Below, one piece after another: positions 9,466 to 19,007 of a stretch of DNA of 41,552 nucleotides. Position 1 is the stretch's first letter. Every line of letters begins with the position of its first letter. Source of the DNA: Hyphomonadaceae bacterium (lineage in GTDB: Bacteria; Pseudomonadota; Alphaproteobacteria; Caulobacterales; Hyphomonadaceae); assembly GCA_016714495.1 (NCBI GenBank), contig JADKDU010000020.1:1-41552 (forward strand). The letters run 5' to 3'. Both the position numbers and the translations under genes were made by a program. The notes below the pieces were generated by a model. It was not told the origin of the DNA, ran no database searches, and saw only the letters and a list, made by a program, of their open reading frames with translations.

Positions 9466-11088
9466 ATGCCGACCCTTGCCTTGTCGCTCCATGACTATCG
9501 CCGCCTCGCCAACGTGCTCCGCGTCCTCGCCCCAACTGCCGCTCGACCTGCTTTGATGCGTTTGGGACTGCTCCGCGGCAAGGCTCCAGACGAGCGCGGC
9601 GAGGGCGCGGAATACGAAGGCTTTGTTGCGGCCCTTGAAAAGCTTGGGCCCACCTTTGTGAAACTGGGTCAGATAATGGCGACCCGGTCGGATCTCCTGC
9701 CGCCAGAGCTGACAGAACGGCTCGGCCGCCTCCACGACCACGTTACTCCGGCGCCGTTCGAGCAGTTGCGCGAACAACTGACGATCGACCTCGGCGGATC
9801 GCCGGAAGAACTCTTCGCCGAGTTCTCAACGACGCCTATTGCCGCAGCCTCGATTGCGCAAGTCTATGCTGCGCGGCTTGGGAGCGGTGAAGATGTCGTC
9901 GTAAAGGTCCGCAGGCCGGGAATCGACGCGATTATGCGTGCGGACCTGCGGCTGCTCCTGGCGGCTGCTCGCGTCGTCGAGCGGCGCGCGCCAGCGATGC
10001 GTCGACACCAACCCGTACGCGTCGTGACGGAACTCGGTGAGGCGCTTTTGGAGGAGATCGATTTTCGGATCGAGGCTCGCAATCAGACAGAGATCCGCAA
10101 ACGCGCAAAGGTCTTCCAGATACCTCAGATACACGGGCAGTTTACCACGGAAAGAACCATGGTCAGCACACGCGTCCGTGGTCGCAGTCCCAATGCTGCG
10201 TTTCGCGACGACGAACCTGCCTTGGCGCGCACGTTGGCGCCTGAAGCGGCCAGGGGACTGCTAGGCATGATTCTGCTGGACGGTGTGTTCCATGCTGACC
10301 CCCATCCCGGAAATATTCTGGTGACTCCAGATGGCAGTCTCGCCCTTCTGGATTTTGGCTCCGTCGGGCGGCTTCCGGCAAAGCGGAGAGAACAGGTGCT
10401 CGTGGTTCTGGGCTCCTTGGTAGACGCGGATGCTGCGGCCGTGTCTGATGTGCTGATGGAGTGGGCTGGACGCTCCGGCCCCGCGCCGCCCGGTCTCGAA
10501 CAATCTGTCGAACGGTTCTTCCAACGCTATGCTGCCGAATCCGGACGGCCGATCCGGCTTGCGGAAGCAATCGGCGAATTTATCTCGATCGCCCGAGACA
10601 ACGCTCTGACCTTGCCGCCGGACCTGCTCTTGCTGATGCGCGCGTTGGGTATCGCCGAGGGCTTGGCGAGGACACTGGACCCCGACCTGGATGTTGTTGC
10701 CGCGATCGCGCCCGTGGTTATCCAAGCATTCGCTTCCCGGTTTCAAGCAAAAGCGCTGGCCACTCGCGCCTTCCGGGCCTTCAGGAACTCGACCAGATCC
10801 TCGCCATCGGGCCTGAAACAGTCCGGCGCGTTATCGGGCGGATCAGGCGTGACGGCCTTGTCATACAGGTTTCAAGTTCAGACCTAGCCGAGTTGTCACG
10901 CGCAGTTAAACGCGCCGGAGACAGCCTGCGCTCGGGGTCGTTGCTGCAGCCCTCGCGCGGTCGCTGCCGCTGCGATCGTAACATCGGTGAAAGACGACCA
11001 AGTGGCTGCGCTTGTCCGCGTCGCTATTCTCGTTCTCTCAGGCGCGGCCGTGGCCGCCTTGTTAATCCGTCTGTCCCGGCGAGACTGA
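9466..11088 (+). CDS. UbiB/ABC1 (AarF) atypical kinase-like protein, two frameshifts
   Basis: Member of the UbiB/ADCK atypical kinase family, membrane-associated and linked to isoprenoid lipid (ubiquinone) metabolism. The hallmark motifs are all present in order: KLGPTFVKLGQIMATRSDLL (KxGQ motif), the Ala-rich loop AAASIAQVYAARL, VVVKVRRPG, EIDFRIEARNQ (ExD), FHADPHPGNILV and LLDFGSVGRL. The conserved core is uninterrupted for about 435 residues. Near 10780 the frame changes to give GLQELDQILAIGPETVRRVI, and near 10935 it changes again to give the hydrophobic C-terminal helices, ending at a TGA at 11086-11088. The two terminal membrane helices are typical of UbiB. The ribosome binding site is weak. 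A role outside ubiquinone synthesis is possible, since no ubi genes are nearby. Confidence 0.85.
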
Positions 11089-11520
11089 TCCACGCACGGG
11101 GACGCGCCTAGCGTCGCTGCGCATCCACGCAGCCTTGGTCATTTTTACAGTCAGGACGCCGTCCTCAAGCGTCGCTGTCACTCTATCCGGATCTACCGGC
11201 TCAGGCAGATCGACGCTTCTGTCAAAAGCGTTCCCAATGTCACCAGACCGCCGTTGACGGCCGGCCGCTCGCAAGCGCAAATGCATCGGACCAACCTCCA
11301 AAATCAGATCCGCGCTTGCACGCCCCGGGACGTCGAATTCGACCACAACGTTTTCAATGGTCTGGGCGACAATAAATTGCGGAGGGTCGCCGACGGGAGG
11401 ACTGAGTTGCGTCTCGAACCGACGCCAAACACCCTGAAGGCTGCGGCCGATCAGGCTGTCGTATTCAAGCCTCGCGGAATAAACCCGACGACCCAGTTTG
11501 AGCGAGACATCGCCGATCAT
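11062..11520 (-). CDS. Hsp20/alpha-crystallin small heat-shock protein
   Basis: Small ATP-independent chaperone of 152 residues. The alpha-crystallin domain is visible from FIVAQTIENVVVEFDVPG through SVDLPEPVDPDRVTATLEDG, and ends with the GVLTVKM strand typical of the family. The N-terminal arm is longer than usual (about 50 residues) and divergent. The C-terminal I-x-I/V anchor is not obvious, although VPVRG could fill that role. The gene is intact and converges on the UbiB-like gene, with which its last 27 bases overlap. It is a divergent member of the family. Confidence 0.72.
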   Translation of the reverse strand: MIGDVSLKLGRRVYSARLEYDSLIGRSLQGVWRRFETQLSPPVGDPPQFIVAQTIENVVVEFDVPGRASADLILEVGPMHLRLRAAGRQRRSGDIGNAFDRSVDLPEPVDPDRVTATLEDGVLTVKMTKAAWMRSDARRVPVRGSVSPGQTD

Positions 11521-11875
11521 GCGGAACTCCTGAAAACACTGCTGGACCTCCGCAGGATACCCGGAATGGCGGCGATTTCGAGGCGGGCTGAATGCCTAGC
11601 TTAACGACGAGCGAACGCATCACAAAGAGTTTGGGCGACCGGATGAATTTAGAGTGTCGGGATTTGCAACGATCGCGGACTCGACATCTCCCCGACCTCT
11701 TTGGCCTCGAGGATATGGTCGTTGTCACGGCGGACATTCGATCATACCCGCACGCACCCATCGATCTTAGCCGGAGCGTACGCGAGTGAGCTGCAACGAC
11801 GGCGTGCAAGGCGGCCTGCGTCATGTGAGCCTGATCGCCGGCTTTCATTGTGAGCATCACAAATGCGATCGGACG
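11521..11875. other. intergenic, no supported gene
   Basis: Two overlapping open frames exist on opposite strands here (about 65 codons plus, 131 codons minus). Neither resembles a known family nor has a good ribosome binding site. The region holds the upstream side of the Hsp20 gene and the downstream side of the LpxR-like gene. I see no heat-shock inverted repeat (CIRCE-like) or ROSE-type element. Confidence 0.45.
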
Positions 11876-12880
11876 TCAAAACTTCCTTGAAATACTAACC
11901 GCGCCGAAGCGTTGCGGATCGGTCTGTTCCTCGAACTCTTCAGCACGCTCAACATATGTGAACGCGATCTGTGTCTGCAGGACCTGCACGACGAGTCCCG
12001 CTTGCAGATCGGAGACGAACGTGTTGCTCGATACACTGGGATCCTCGTCGCGAAAGAGGCTCCCGTCGAGAAAGATGTTGTGGGCCACAGCTCGACCCTC
12101 AATGCCAACGAAGACGTACCAGCTGAAATTGTCGCGCGGGGTGAAATAGCCCGCCCCGGCAAGGGAGGGGCCACGCGTGGTGGGCCGTAGTCGTTGTCGA
12201 GGTCTTGTCCCATCCGCAGCGTCAGCCCAGCGTGCAAGTTGGTGTGTATGTTGCCGACGGTCACCCCAAGCTGGGTGTCACATCCATGCCGAAACCGCCG
12301 TCCCCGAATGGGGCTAGCTGCCGCAGTCGACGGTCGTAGGAAATAACGATGCCGACCTCGTCGCCGATTTGATTGTCCCAGCCTTGGGCATCCCCGGCGC
12401 CAATAAGTGAGTGGAACTCATTTTGAACCCACTCCCCACCAGCGCTGGGACCAACGATGCCGAGTTGGACGGTGAACTGATCCACTTCGTTTCGTTGTTC
12501 CACGAGCGCCGTGTATTCACCGTAGAGCCAAGCAGCGTAGGGATGTTGATCGGGAAGGGGGCGGATGTTGATGTGTCGTTCGGCGTGAATATTGAGTGGC
12601 CCATCGCAATGCCGCGGCGGATTACAGCCTCATCGCCCGCACCGAGCAGATTGCGCGCAATCCATCGCGACAATCCTTCAGGTTCGTCGGTCCCGGAAAG
12701 CCAGGCAAAACGCACGCCATTGGTGTAGTTTTGATCGGAATCCGCAAACGAGTCGTTTTCCCAAACGAAGGTGACGGTGCCGCGATCGTCGGCCCGCGGT
12801 GGCGGCTCGTCCTGCGCGAACGCCGCCGTGCTAAAAGTCACGCAAACACCCGCGATCGGGCCGATCAAAATTCCGCGCAT
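11876..12880 (-). CDS. LpxR-family (DUF2219) outer-membrane protein, three frameshifts
   Basis: Predicted outer-membrane beta-barrel of the lipid A 3'-O-deacylase family. The start at 12880 gives a signal peptide (MRGILIGPIAGVCVTFSTAAFA). The family's first strand and active-site-like loop follow: TFVWENDSFADSDQNYTNGV, with the expected Asn-Asp and Tyr-Thr-Asn-Gly. Continuation requires frame changes near 12540 (YAAWLYGEYTALVEQRNEVD), 12268 (VTVGNIHTNLHAGLTLRMGQ) and 12155 (GYFTPRDNFSWYVFVG). The last strand, RAEEFEEQTDPQRFGAVSIS-RKF, has the Glu-Phe and terminal aromatic residue typical of the family. All parts are in the right order and total about 335 residues, so the gene is complete apart from indels. 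Whether it is functional depends on whether those shifts are real. Confidence 0.75.
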
Positions 12881-13072
12881 GCAAAGGGTCTCTCTGTATC
12901 CAAGCATGGGAAAAAAGCAGAAAGTAAAGATCTTTACAATCTTATTTTGTCCCGGCGCTGCATGCGGAATTCCGGTCCTCAACGGCGATGACAAGCGCGA
13001 CGTATGGGAGATGACGCCGCAGTGGCCCCGCCCGAGCGGTCGCGTCGCCTTCAGCTTCAACCGCCCCAAGCT

Positions 13073-13655
13073 CTATTTTCGAATCATCGAGCTCCAATCC
13101 CAAGTGGGGACGCGACCCATGGGCTGATACTGCGTGCCAATGTCTGCCGCCTCGTCGAGGCTCGAGAACCTTCCTCGGCTCGGTCGGCCATGAAGCCGAC
13201 AACGCGCGTGACACCTGTGGGCTCCATCCGACGCGTAATGTCGACCAGCGTGAGTGAAGCAAAAGCCGCCTGATCGGTGAATGTCTCGGCCATCAAACCG
13301 ACGAGCCCGCCGAGCGATGCGCCGACCACGTACGGGCTTGGGCCGATTAGCTTTGCGACCAGCGCGAGAACCCCTTCAAACCGTGTGAGCCGATAGTCGC
13401 CGCTGGGTGACCAGTCGCTTTCGGCTTGGCCCCTTAGGTCCAAGGTGATCGCCAGCCAGCCTTCTGCTACAATGCGCTCGCAGGCCTTGGTGAGGCACGA
13501 CCGGTTTGCCCGCCGCCGTGGGCATGAACAACAGCGCCGCGCCGGACTGCTCCGAGCATGTCTGCGACGAGTTTGACGTCTTCATCCGCCTCAAACACGA
13601 AACGTTCAGGCCCGTTGAACGCGTCAGCACTTCTTTCGGAAAGGGCGACACTGTA
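13073..13655 (-). pseudogene. alpha/beta hydrolase remnant
   Basis: Fragments of an alpha/beta hydrolase in three frames: ERFVFEADEDVKLVADMLGA and VVHAHGGGQTGR (oxyanion-loop HGGG near 13520), ERIVAEGWLAITLDLRGQAE, then the nucleophile elbow GASLGG near 13330. After AEEG the frame changes again (SSLDEAADIGTQYQP) and stops at 13073. Total length is about 195 residues against the usual 280-300. The C-terminal part carrying the catalytic Asp and His is missing or unrecognisable. No start codon is obvious in the first frame. It is divergent from the MarR-type gene that starts at 13671, which suggests a former regulator/target pair. Confidence 0.6.
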
Positions 13656-13670
13656 TAGACTCCCGTTTTA

Positions 13671-14231
13671 ATGACTGGACCCGCTGCAACCTGTAATCGA
13701 CCTGCCTTGGCGGCGCCCGAGCCTTGGGTGCTCACGCAGCACACACACATTGCCTTCGCGCTTGCCGATATAACGCGCCTTGTTCGCGCGATGTTTAACG
13801 CCCGCATGCGCGCGCTTGGACTGAATGGCTCGACTTGGCGGGCACTGGCTTACCTCTATCGCGAGGACGGCCAGACGCAGGCGCAGCTAGCGCGCCATCT
13901 CGACGTCAGTCGCGCGGCGGTTGGACAGATGATCGACGGGTTGAAGCCAGTGGCCACGTCGAACGACGCGACGATCAAAGCGACCGCCGATCTTGGCGTG
14001 TCCACCCACTGCGCGAACGCACTCAGAGGTTCAGGCGCTGATCGAGGCAATGCGCGTGGTGGAAGCGAGCGCTTTGCGGGTTTGGCGGAAGATGAAATCA
14101 ATCACCTGGGTGCTCTTGTCGGGAGGCTGCGTGAACACCTGATGGCTACGCAACCAGTTGCGAACGCGATGGACGCCAAGCGATGGAGGCCCCGGCCGCC
14201 ACCATCGCTTGATCGATTCAAGAAGCAGTGA
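13671..14231 (+). pseudogene. MarR-family regulator with several frameshifts
   Basis: Winged-helix transcription regulator of the MarR family. The N-terminal dimerisation helix and first part of the wing are in one frame (AFALADITRLVRAMFNARM, STWRALAYLYREDG, QAQLARHLDVSRAAVGQMID). The recognition wing continues in a second frame (ASGHVERRDDQSDRRSWRVH) and a third (QALIEAMRVVEASALR). The final helix returns to the first frame (GLAEDEINHLGALVGRLREH). At least three indels within about 200 bases would be needed to restore a normal 160-180 residue protein. The upstream neighbour is the hydrolase remnant, read in the opposite direction. Confidence 0.7.
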
Positions 14232-14399
14232 CGGGCCAACCATCTCTGGCATCCTTACAAATGGGCGATCAGCCAACCAGAAGCGAGGACACGAAAAGCG
14301 CAACTTTCGAGGATGGCTATTTATGGCCTTCCAAGTTGGCCTCTGGCATGTCTCATCGAATTTCCAAAGAGGACAGCTCCATGGCGCGTCCCTAGTTTC

Positions 14400-14822
14400 T
14401 CAGTGTGCCGGGTCGCGAAGCGTCAGCACGGGACATTCGGCATGCCGGATGACATGATCGGCCACACTTCCAAACAGAGCGCGCTCGACGCCGCCACGAC
14501 CACGCGTGCCGACAGCGATGAGATCGCAGCCCTGTTCGGAGGCGACACGCAGGATGGCGACGCCTGGATCCTCGAGAATGCTGACTTTGGCAGTTGCACG
14601 AACCGCATGCCGAGCCGCCATGTCCTGAAGGTCGCGTTCCAGGGCGAGTATCTCGCCGGGGTCAGGTGCTGGGAGTGCGATGCCAGCCACATCGATCGGG
14701 AGCGGAATCACGTTCAGCAGTATGAACTGCGCGCCGCCATCGCGAAAAAGTTTGGCGGTCACCTCAAGTGCATGTTCGCTGCGCTCGCTGAAATCGATTG
14801 GAACAAGAATTTTGAGACCCAT
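14400..14822 (-). CDS. universal stress protein (UspA family)
   Basis: Single-domain universal stress protein of 140 residues. It starts with the family's first strand and loop (MGLKILVPIDFSERSEHALE) and carries the ATP-binding pattern G-2x-G-9x-G-S in GTRGRGGVERALFGSVAD. It ends with the final strand CPVLTLR. The gene is intact. It lies 22 bases after the outer-membrane efflux factor stop, in the same direction, so it is probably the last gene of the efflux operon. A stress-linked role for the operon is inferred from this position only. Confidence 0.9.
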   Translation of the reverse strand: MGLKILVPIDFSERSEHALEVTAKLFRDGGAQFILLNVIPLPIDVAGIALPAPDPGEILALERDLQDMAARHAVRATAKVSILEDPGVAILRVASEQGCDLIAVGTRGRGGVERALFGSVADHVIRHAECPVLTLRDPAH

Positions 14823-14844
14823 TGCAGTGTGCCTTCATTCGGTC

Positions 14845-16271
14845 CTAGTCGCCGCGCCAGTCCGACGCCGTCGCCACGTACAACGCAGCCATATCGGCGC
14901 GAAGTAGGGCCTCCGCCTCGATGGACGCGAGTTGTGCGCGTTGAGATTGGCGTTGGGCGTCAATCACCTGAATCAGCGAGCCCGCGCCATTTTCATACGC
15001 CAGCGCGGCCAGCCGTGCATTCTCCTCCGCCACAACGCGCGCGCGCGTCTGCGCCTCCAGCAGTTCCTGGTCCGTCGACAAAGCCGACATCAGGTCCGCC
15101 ACCTGGACGAATGCAGCAAGAACTGTCTGTCGATAGATTGCATCTGCTTCTTGCGCAGCCGCCTCGGCGGCCCGCTGGCGCGCTTCCAGCGCTCCCCCGT
15201 TGAATAGCGGCGCCGTAATCGATGGTCCGACGCTCCAGCCGCTGCTGTCGTACTGGAACACATCCTCGGGATGCAGCGCCGTCAAGACGAAGGAAGCGTC
15301 GAGTGACAGGCTGGGATAGCGAGCGGCTTCAGCGACGCCGATGGCTGCCGTGGCGGCGTGGAGGTCCGCTTCGGCGGCCAGGATATCGGGCCGCCTGCGC
15401 ACAAGCCCGACGGCAAGCTTAGGGGAATCGAATCCGGCAGGATCAGGTTGGCGAGGTCGATTTCGGGCGCCGCCCACTCCGAAGGCGCCCGGCCGACCAG
15501 CAGTGCGAGCGCATGGCGCGTAGTCGATATCCGGCGGAGAATGGCGGGGCGGCGAGCCTCGTCTTCCGCGAGTTGCGCTTCCGCTGGATTGACTGCGGAT
15601 GCGGGAGAGCCCCCCGCCTGGATTCCGCGCTGAATCATCTCGATCGTCTCGCTATCGACCTCAATGATCCTGTCGAGTGCGTCGAGTTGAGATTTGAGGG
15701 CGGCGAGTTCGATAGCGCGTGAAACGACCGCGCCGGAAAGATTGAGATAAGCGGCGTCTCTACGCCGACGTTGCGCCTCGGAGCGCGCTGCGGCCGTCTC
15801 GTCCTTCCGGCGTGCGCCGCCAAACAGATCAAGGTCATACTTTAGCCGCGTGCCAATGGAAAATACCGAAATTGTCGGGCTCGGAAAACCTTCTATGCCG
15901 AAGGCGGCAGTATTGGCCCGCTCCCGCTGAATGTCGCCGCCGAGGCTGGCCGATGGGCCGTTTTCGCCGCGCTGAGCGCGTTCCAATTCGGCGACACGGG
16001 CGAGCGCCGCATCCGCAGCGTGCAGTGTGGGATTGCCGGTGAGGGCCTGGGCGACCAGCGCATCGAGGTCCGGCGAGTTGAACGCCGTCCACCATTGCTG
16101 CGCAGCAGTCGTTTCGGAACCGAGGATCGCAACAGGAGAGGCGGCCGGGTCGCCCGCCATGGCATAGCCAGCGATTGCCGGTGCAGCGGGGCGCTCGAAG
16201 TCCGGACCAACAGCGGTGCAAGCGGCCAGCGCAACAGTGCTGGCGGCAAGAAGGAGCAGGCGGCTAGACAT
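14845..16271 (-). CDS. outer-membrane efflux lipoprotein (OprM/NodT family), one frameshift
   Basis: TolC-like outer-membrane channel for the adjacent EmrAB-type pump. It begins with a lipoprotein signal peptide (MSSRLLLLAASTVALAAC, lipobox Cys at residue 18), followed by the family start TAVGPDFERP. The two outer-membrane efflux repeats are visible: WWTAFNSPDLDALVAQALTG with NPTLHAADAALARV in the first half, LVRRRPDILAAEADLHAATA in the second. The frame changes near 15420, between LSLPSG and LAVGLVRRRPDIL. Combined length is about 475 residues, normal for the family. Its start overlaps the stop of the permease gene by eight bases, which indicates translational coupling. Confidence 0.85.
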
Positions 16272-17787
16272 GTGTCACTCGCTTGGTGCGAAGCAGAAAG
16301 AGCAGGGGAAGGATGAAGAGGCAGGTCATGAAAAGGAAATGAAAGCTGTCGATATAGGCGACGAGCGTCGCCTGCCGTTGGATCATGCCATTCATCATGG
16401 CTTGGCCTTGCGCGGTTGTTAGGTCGACCTGCGGCGGCAGCGACGCAATTACGTTGGGATTGTCCGGCGTTGCGTACTCAGCGAGCTGGGACTGCATCGT
16501 CTTGCCGTTGATGATCTGCAACAGACCGACCAGCGAAATGCCGATCGAGGAGCCAATATTGCGGATCAGCGTGAAGAAGGAGGCGTTTCTGGTGCGTAGC
16601 TCAGGCTTGATGGTGGTGAAGGCGAGCGCCATCAGCGGCACGAAGATCAGGCCCATGGTCAGAGGCCTGCAGCAGGCCGGAGATCAGAATCAGTCGGTCG
16701 TCCATGTCCAGCGAGAATTGCGACATCTCGAAATATGACCATGCCGTCAGTGAGACGCCCGTCAGGATGATGAAACGGTTGTCCACTTTGCCGACGAGGC
16801 GGCCGACAATGACCATTGATATAAGCGTGCCAATGCCGCGCGGGGTCTGAGCAAGGCCGGTAGCGAGCACAGGATAACCCAGCAGGGTCTGCATGAGCGT
16901 CGGCAGCACGGCCGCGCCCGCGAACATCAGTATGCCGATGAAGAATATCAGTACGGCCGCAATGATAAAGTTGCGGTCCGCCAAGATGCTGCGGTGAATG
17001 ATTGGCCGCTCGCTCGTCAGCACGTGGACGATAAAGAGGTGGAAGCCAAGCAAGGAGATCGCCAAATAGGTCCAGATCTCGGGCGAGGCAAACCACTCCT
17101 GGCTCGATCCGCGGTCCAGCATCAGCTGCAGTCCGATCACACCGGCCGAAAGCGCCAAGAAGCCAAAGCTGTCGAAACGCTGCGCGGCTTGCGCTCGTGC
17201 TTCGGCATGGAAGTAGCGATGAGGAAGAAAGCAAGGACGGAGAGGGGAATGTTCACGAAGAACACCCAACGCCAGTCGAAATACTCGCTGAGCCAGCCTC
17301 CGAGAATCGGCCCGATAATCGGCCCAAGTACCGCACCCATGCCCCAGACCGCCATGGCCTGCCCATGTTTTTCCGGGGGGTTGATATCTAGCAGGACTGC
17401 TTGGGAGACAGGAATGAACATTGCCCCCAGCGCTCCCTGCAGAACGCGGAACAGCACCATCTGATAAATGTTCGTGGCGAAGCCGCATGCCGCCGACGCC
17501 AGCGTGAACCCTGTCAGTGCAACCAGCAGCAGATTTCGGCGGCCGAAGCGGTGCTCCAGCCAGCCAATCGTGGGGGTCACGCCCACGCCGGCTCGAATAA
17601 ATGACGTCAGCACCCAGCTGATCTCGGTCGGCGACGCCCCCGTGCCGGCGCGGATCTGAGGCAACACGGTGTTGGCGATGGTCGAAGCGACAGTAGTGAG
17701 AATCGTTGCAAGGACCAGCGCTAGCGTGATCAGCGACCGTTGCGCATCGCCAGGATATTGCTGCGCACTGACAGGCGTCTGGTTCAC
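16264..17787 (-). CDS. EmrB/QacA-type MFS drug exporter (DHA2 family), two frameshifts
   Basis: Inner-membrane drug/proton antiporter of the 14-helix DHA2 family, expected to work with the EmrA-like adaptor and the OprM-like channel. The N-terminal part shows SWVLTSFIRAGVGVTP, the motif A-like GWLEHRFGRR and the antiporter motif region GAVLGPIIGPILGGWL followed by WRWVFFVNIP. The frame changes near 17190 (after MPKHERKPR) and again near 16660 (after LILISGLLQ). The final fragment, from MGLIFVPLMALAFTTIKPEL to the last helix LFMTCLFILPLLFLL, completes a protein of about 505 residues. Its stop overlaps the channel gene start, and its start overlaps the adaptor stop (ATGA). The tight couplings suggest the operon was recently functional. 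Confidence 0.85.
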
Positions 17788-18902
17788 TGTCTTTGTCCAG
17801 AGGACGCAGAGGTCGCGTAAGGCGGGATGTTTTTGCCCGTGTCGACGGTCACTTTTGCCATCAAGCCAACGGCGAGAGGAAAATCGTCCGGGATATCGTC
17901 AAGTTCGATCCTGACATTGAGGCGCTGAGCGACGCGCACCCAGTTGCCCGAAGCGTTCTCGGCTGGGAGCACAGCGAAGCTGGATCCGGTGCCGGGCGAG
18001 AAGCTGGCAACGTGACCGGTCAGCTTCATGTTCGGGAAAGCGTCTACTTCAATGGCGACAGGTTGACCTGGGCGCAGATCCTGCAGCTGGTTTTCCTTAA
18101 ACGCTGCATCCACCCACGGCTTGCCCGAAACGATCCAGAACAGTGTTTGCGCGGGTTGAACATACGAACCGGGCTGGAGCTGGCTGACGCGCGTCACGAC
18201 ACCATCGGCCGGCGCGCGGATCGAGGTATCGGCGAGATCACTCCTTGCCTGATCGAGGGCTGCCTGCGCCTGCATCACCACCGGGTGCTTGTCGGTTTCG
18301 ATGACCGCCGATCCGCCAAGGTTGGCGAGAGTGTTTGCCAGCGCCTCGGCTGCGGCTGACTGATTGCGTTCGGCTAGGTCCAAAGCATTCCGCGCCTTGT
18401 CGAGCGACTGTTGCGAGACAAGGCCGGCCTTGAAGAGATTGTCCTGCCGCGCAAGCTCACTGCGGGCGAAGTCGGAAGAGGTGCGAGCAGTGCGGACGTC
18501 TGCGGCAGCTTTGCGGTAAGACGCACGCAGCGCATCGACCTGCAGCCGCGCGCCGGCAAGCCGCGCCTCGGCCTGTGCAACGTTGATCGCAAAATCGCCG
18601 CCATCGAGCTTCACGAGTTCGTCGCCGGCGTGGACCTTCTGGTTCTCGTTCACGAGGACTTCGACAACGCGGGCGCGGACGCTCGACGTGATCGGCGCAC
18701 GCGCTGCGGAGATCTGAGCGTTGTCGGTGGACACGTGTCCCGCCGAGAGCAGCACCCACACGGTGGCCGCGATTGCAATGAGCACCGGTGGTCCGATCAT
18801 CAACGCCAGCCGCTTCCGTTTAGGCGAGAGTGTTCTCGTCTTTTGCAGGGCGGGGGAGGTTGCCTGTGCTTTGTCTTGCTCGAATGAGCCGTCCATTACC
18901 AC
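17784..18902 (-). CDS. EmrA/HlyD-family membrane fusion protein
   Basis: Periplasmic adaptor of the tripartite efflux pump, 372 residues and intact. A single membrane helix (LALMIGPPVLIAIAATVWVL, about residues 32-51) is followed by STDNAQISAARAPITSSVRA, the EmrA signature. Next come the first lipoyl half, a long alpha-hairpin (residues about 105-210, rich in Ala, Gln and Arg), the second lipoyl half (TSIRAPADGVVTRVSQLQPG) and a beta-barrel region. A second start at 18896 is possible (MDGSFEQ). It is the first gene of an operon with the permease, channel and Usp genes, and is divergent from a LysR-type regulator with paired palindromes between them. Confidence 0.92.
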   Translation of the reverse strand: MVMDGSFEQDKAQATSPALQKTRTLSPKRKRLALMIGPPVLIAIAATVWVLLSAGHVSTDNAQISAARAPITSSVRARVVEVLVNENQKVHAGDELVKLDGGDFAINVAQAEARLAGARLQVDALRASYRKAAADVRTARTSSDFARSELARQDNLFKAGLVSQQSLDKARNALDLAERNQSAAAEALANTLANLGGSAVIETDKHPVVMQAQAALDQARSDLADTSIRAPADGVVTRVSQLQPGSYVQPAQTLFWIVSGKPWVDAAFKENQLQDLRPGQPVAIEVDAFPNMKLTGHVASFSPGTGSSFAVLPAENASGNWVRVAQRLNVRIELDDIPDDFPLAVGLMAKVTVDTGKNIPPYATSASSGQRQ

Positions 18903-18959
18903 GCCCCGTTGTGAAATACGTTTGCCGGCTACTGCCGCTTTTTTTGATTATGCAACCAG

Positions 18960-18973
18960 ATATGTTGACATAT
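18960..18973. promoter_or_regulatory. palindrome 1 in efflux/LysR intergenic region
   Basis: ATATGTTGACATAT is a perfect inverted repeat of 6-2-6 form with TG at the centre. It contains a TTGACA hexamer at 18965-18970 that could serve as a -35 element for the LysR gene. It is a candidate LysR-type operator between the divergent genes. Confidence 0.5.
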
Positions 18974-18989
18974 ACTTTGAACCAAGTGA

Positions 18990-19003
18990 GGATTGTGCAA
19001 TCC
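18990..19003. promoter_or_regulatory. palindrome 2, adjacent to the LysR start
   Basis: GGATTGTGCAATCC is a second perfect 6-2-6 inverted repeat with the same TG centre, ending four bases before the LysR ATG. Its centre lies 30 bases, about three helical turns, from that of palindrome 1. Binding here would be expected to block the LysR gene's own translation start region or promoter. Confidence 0.5.
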
Positions 19004-19007
19004 AAAC

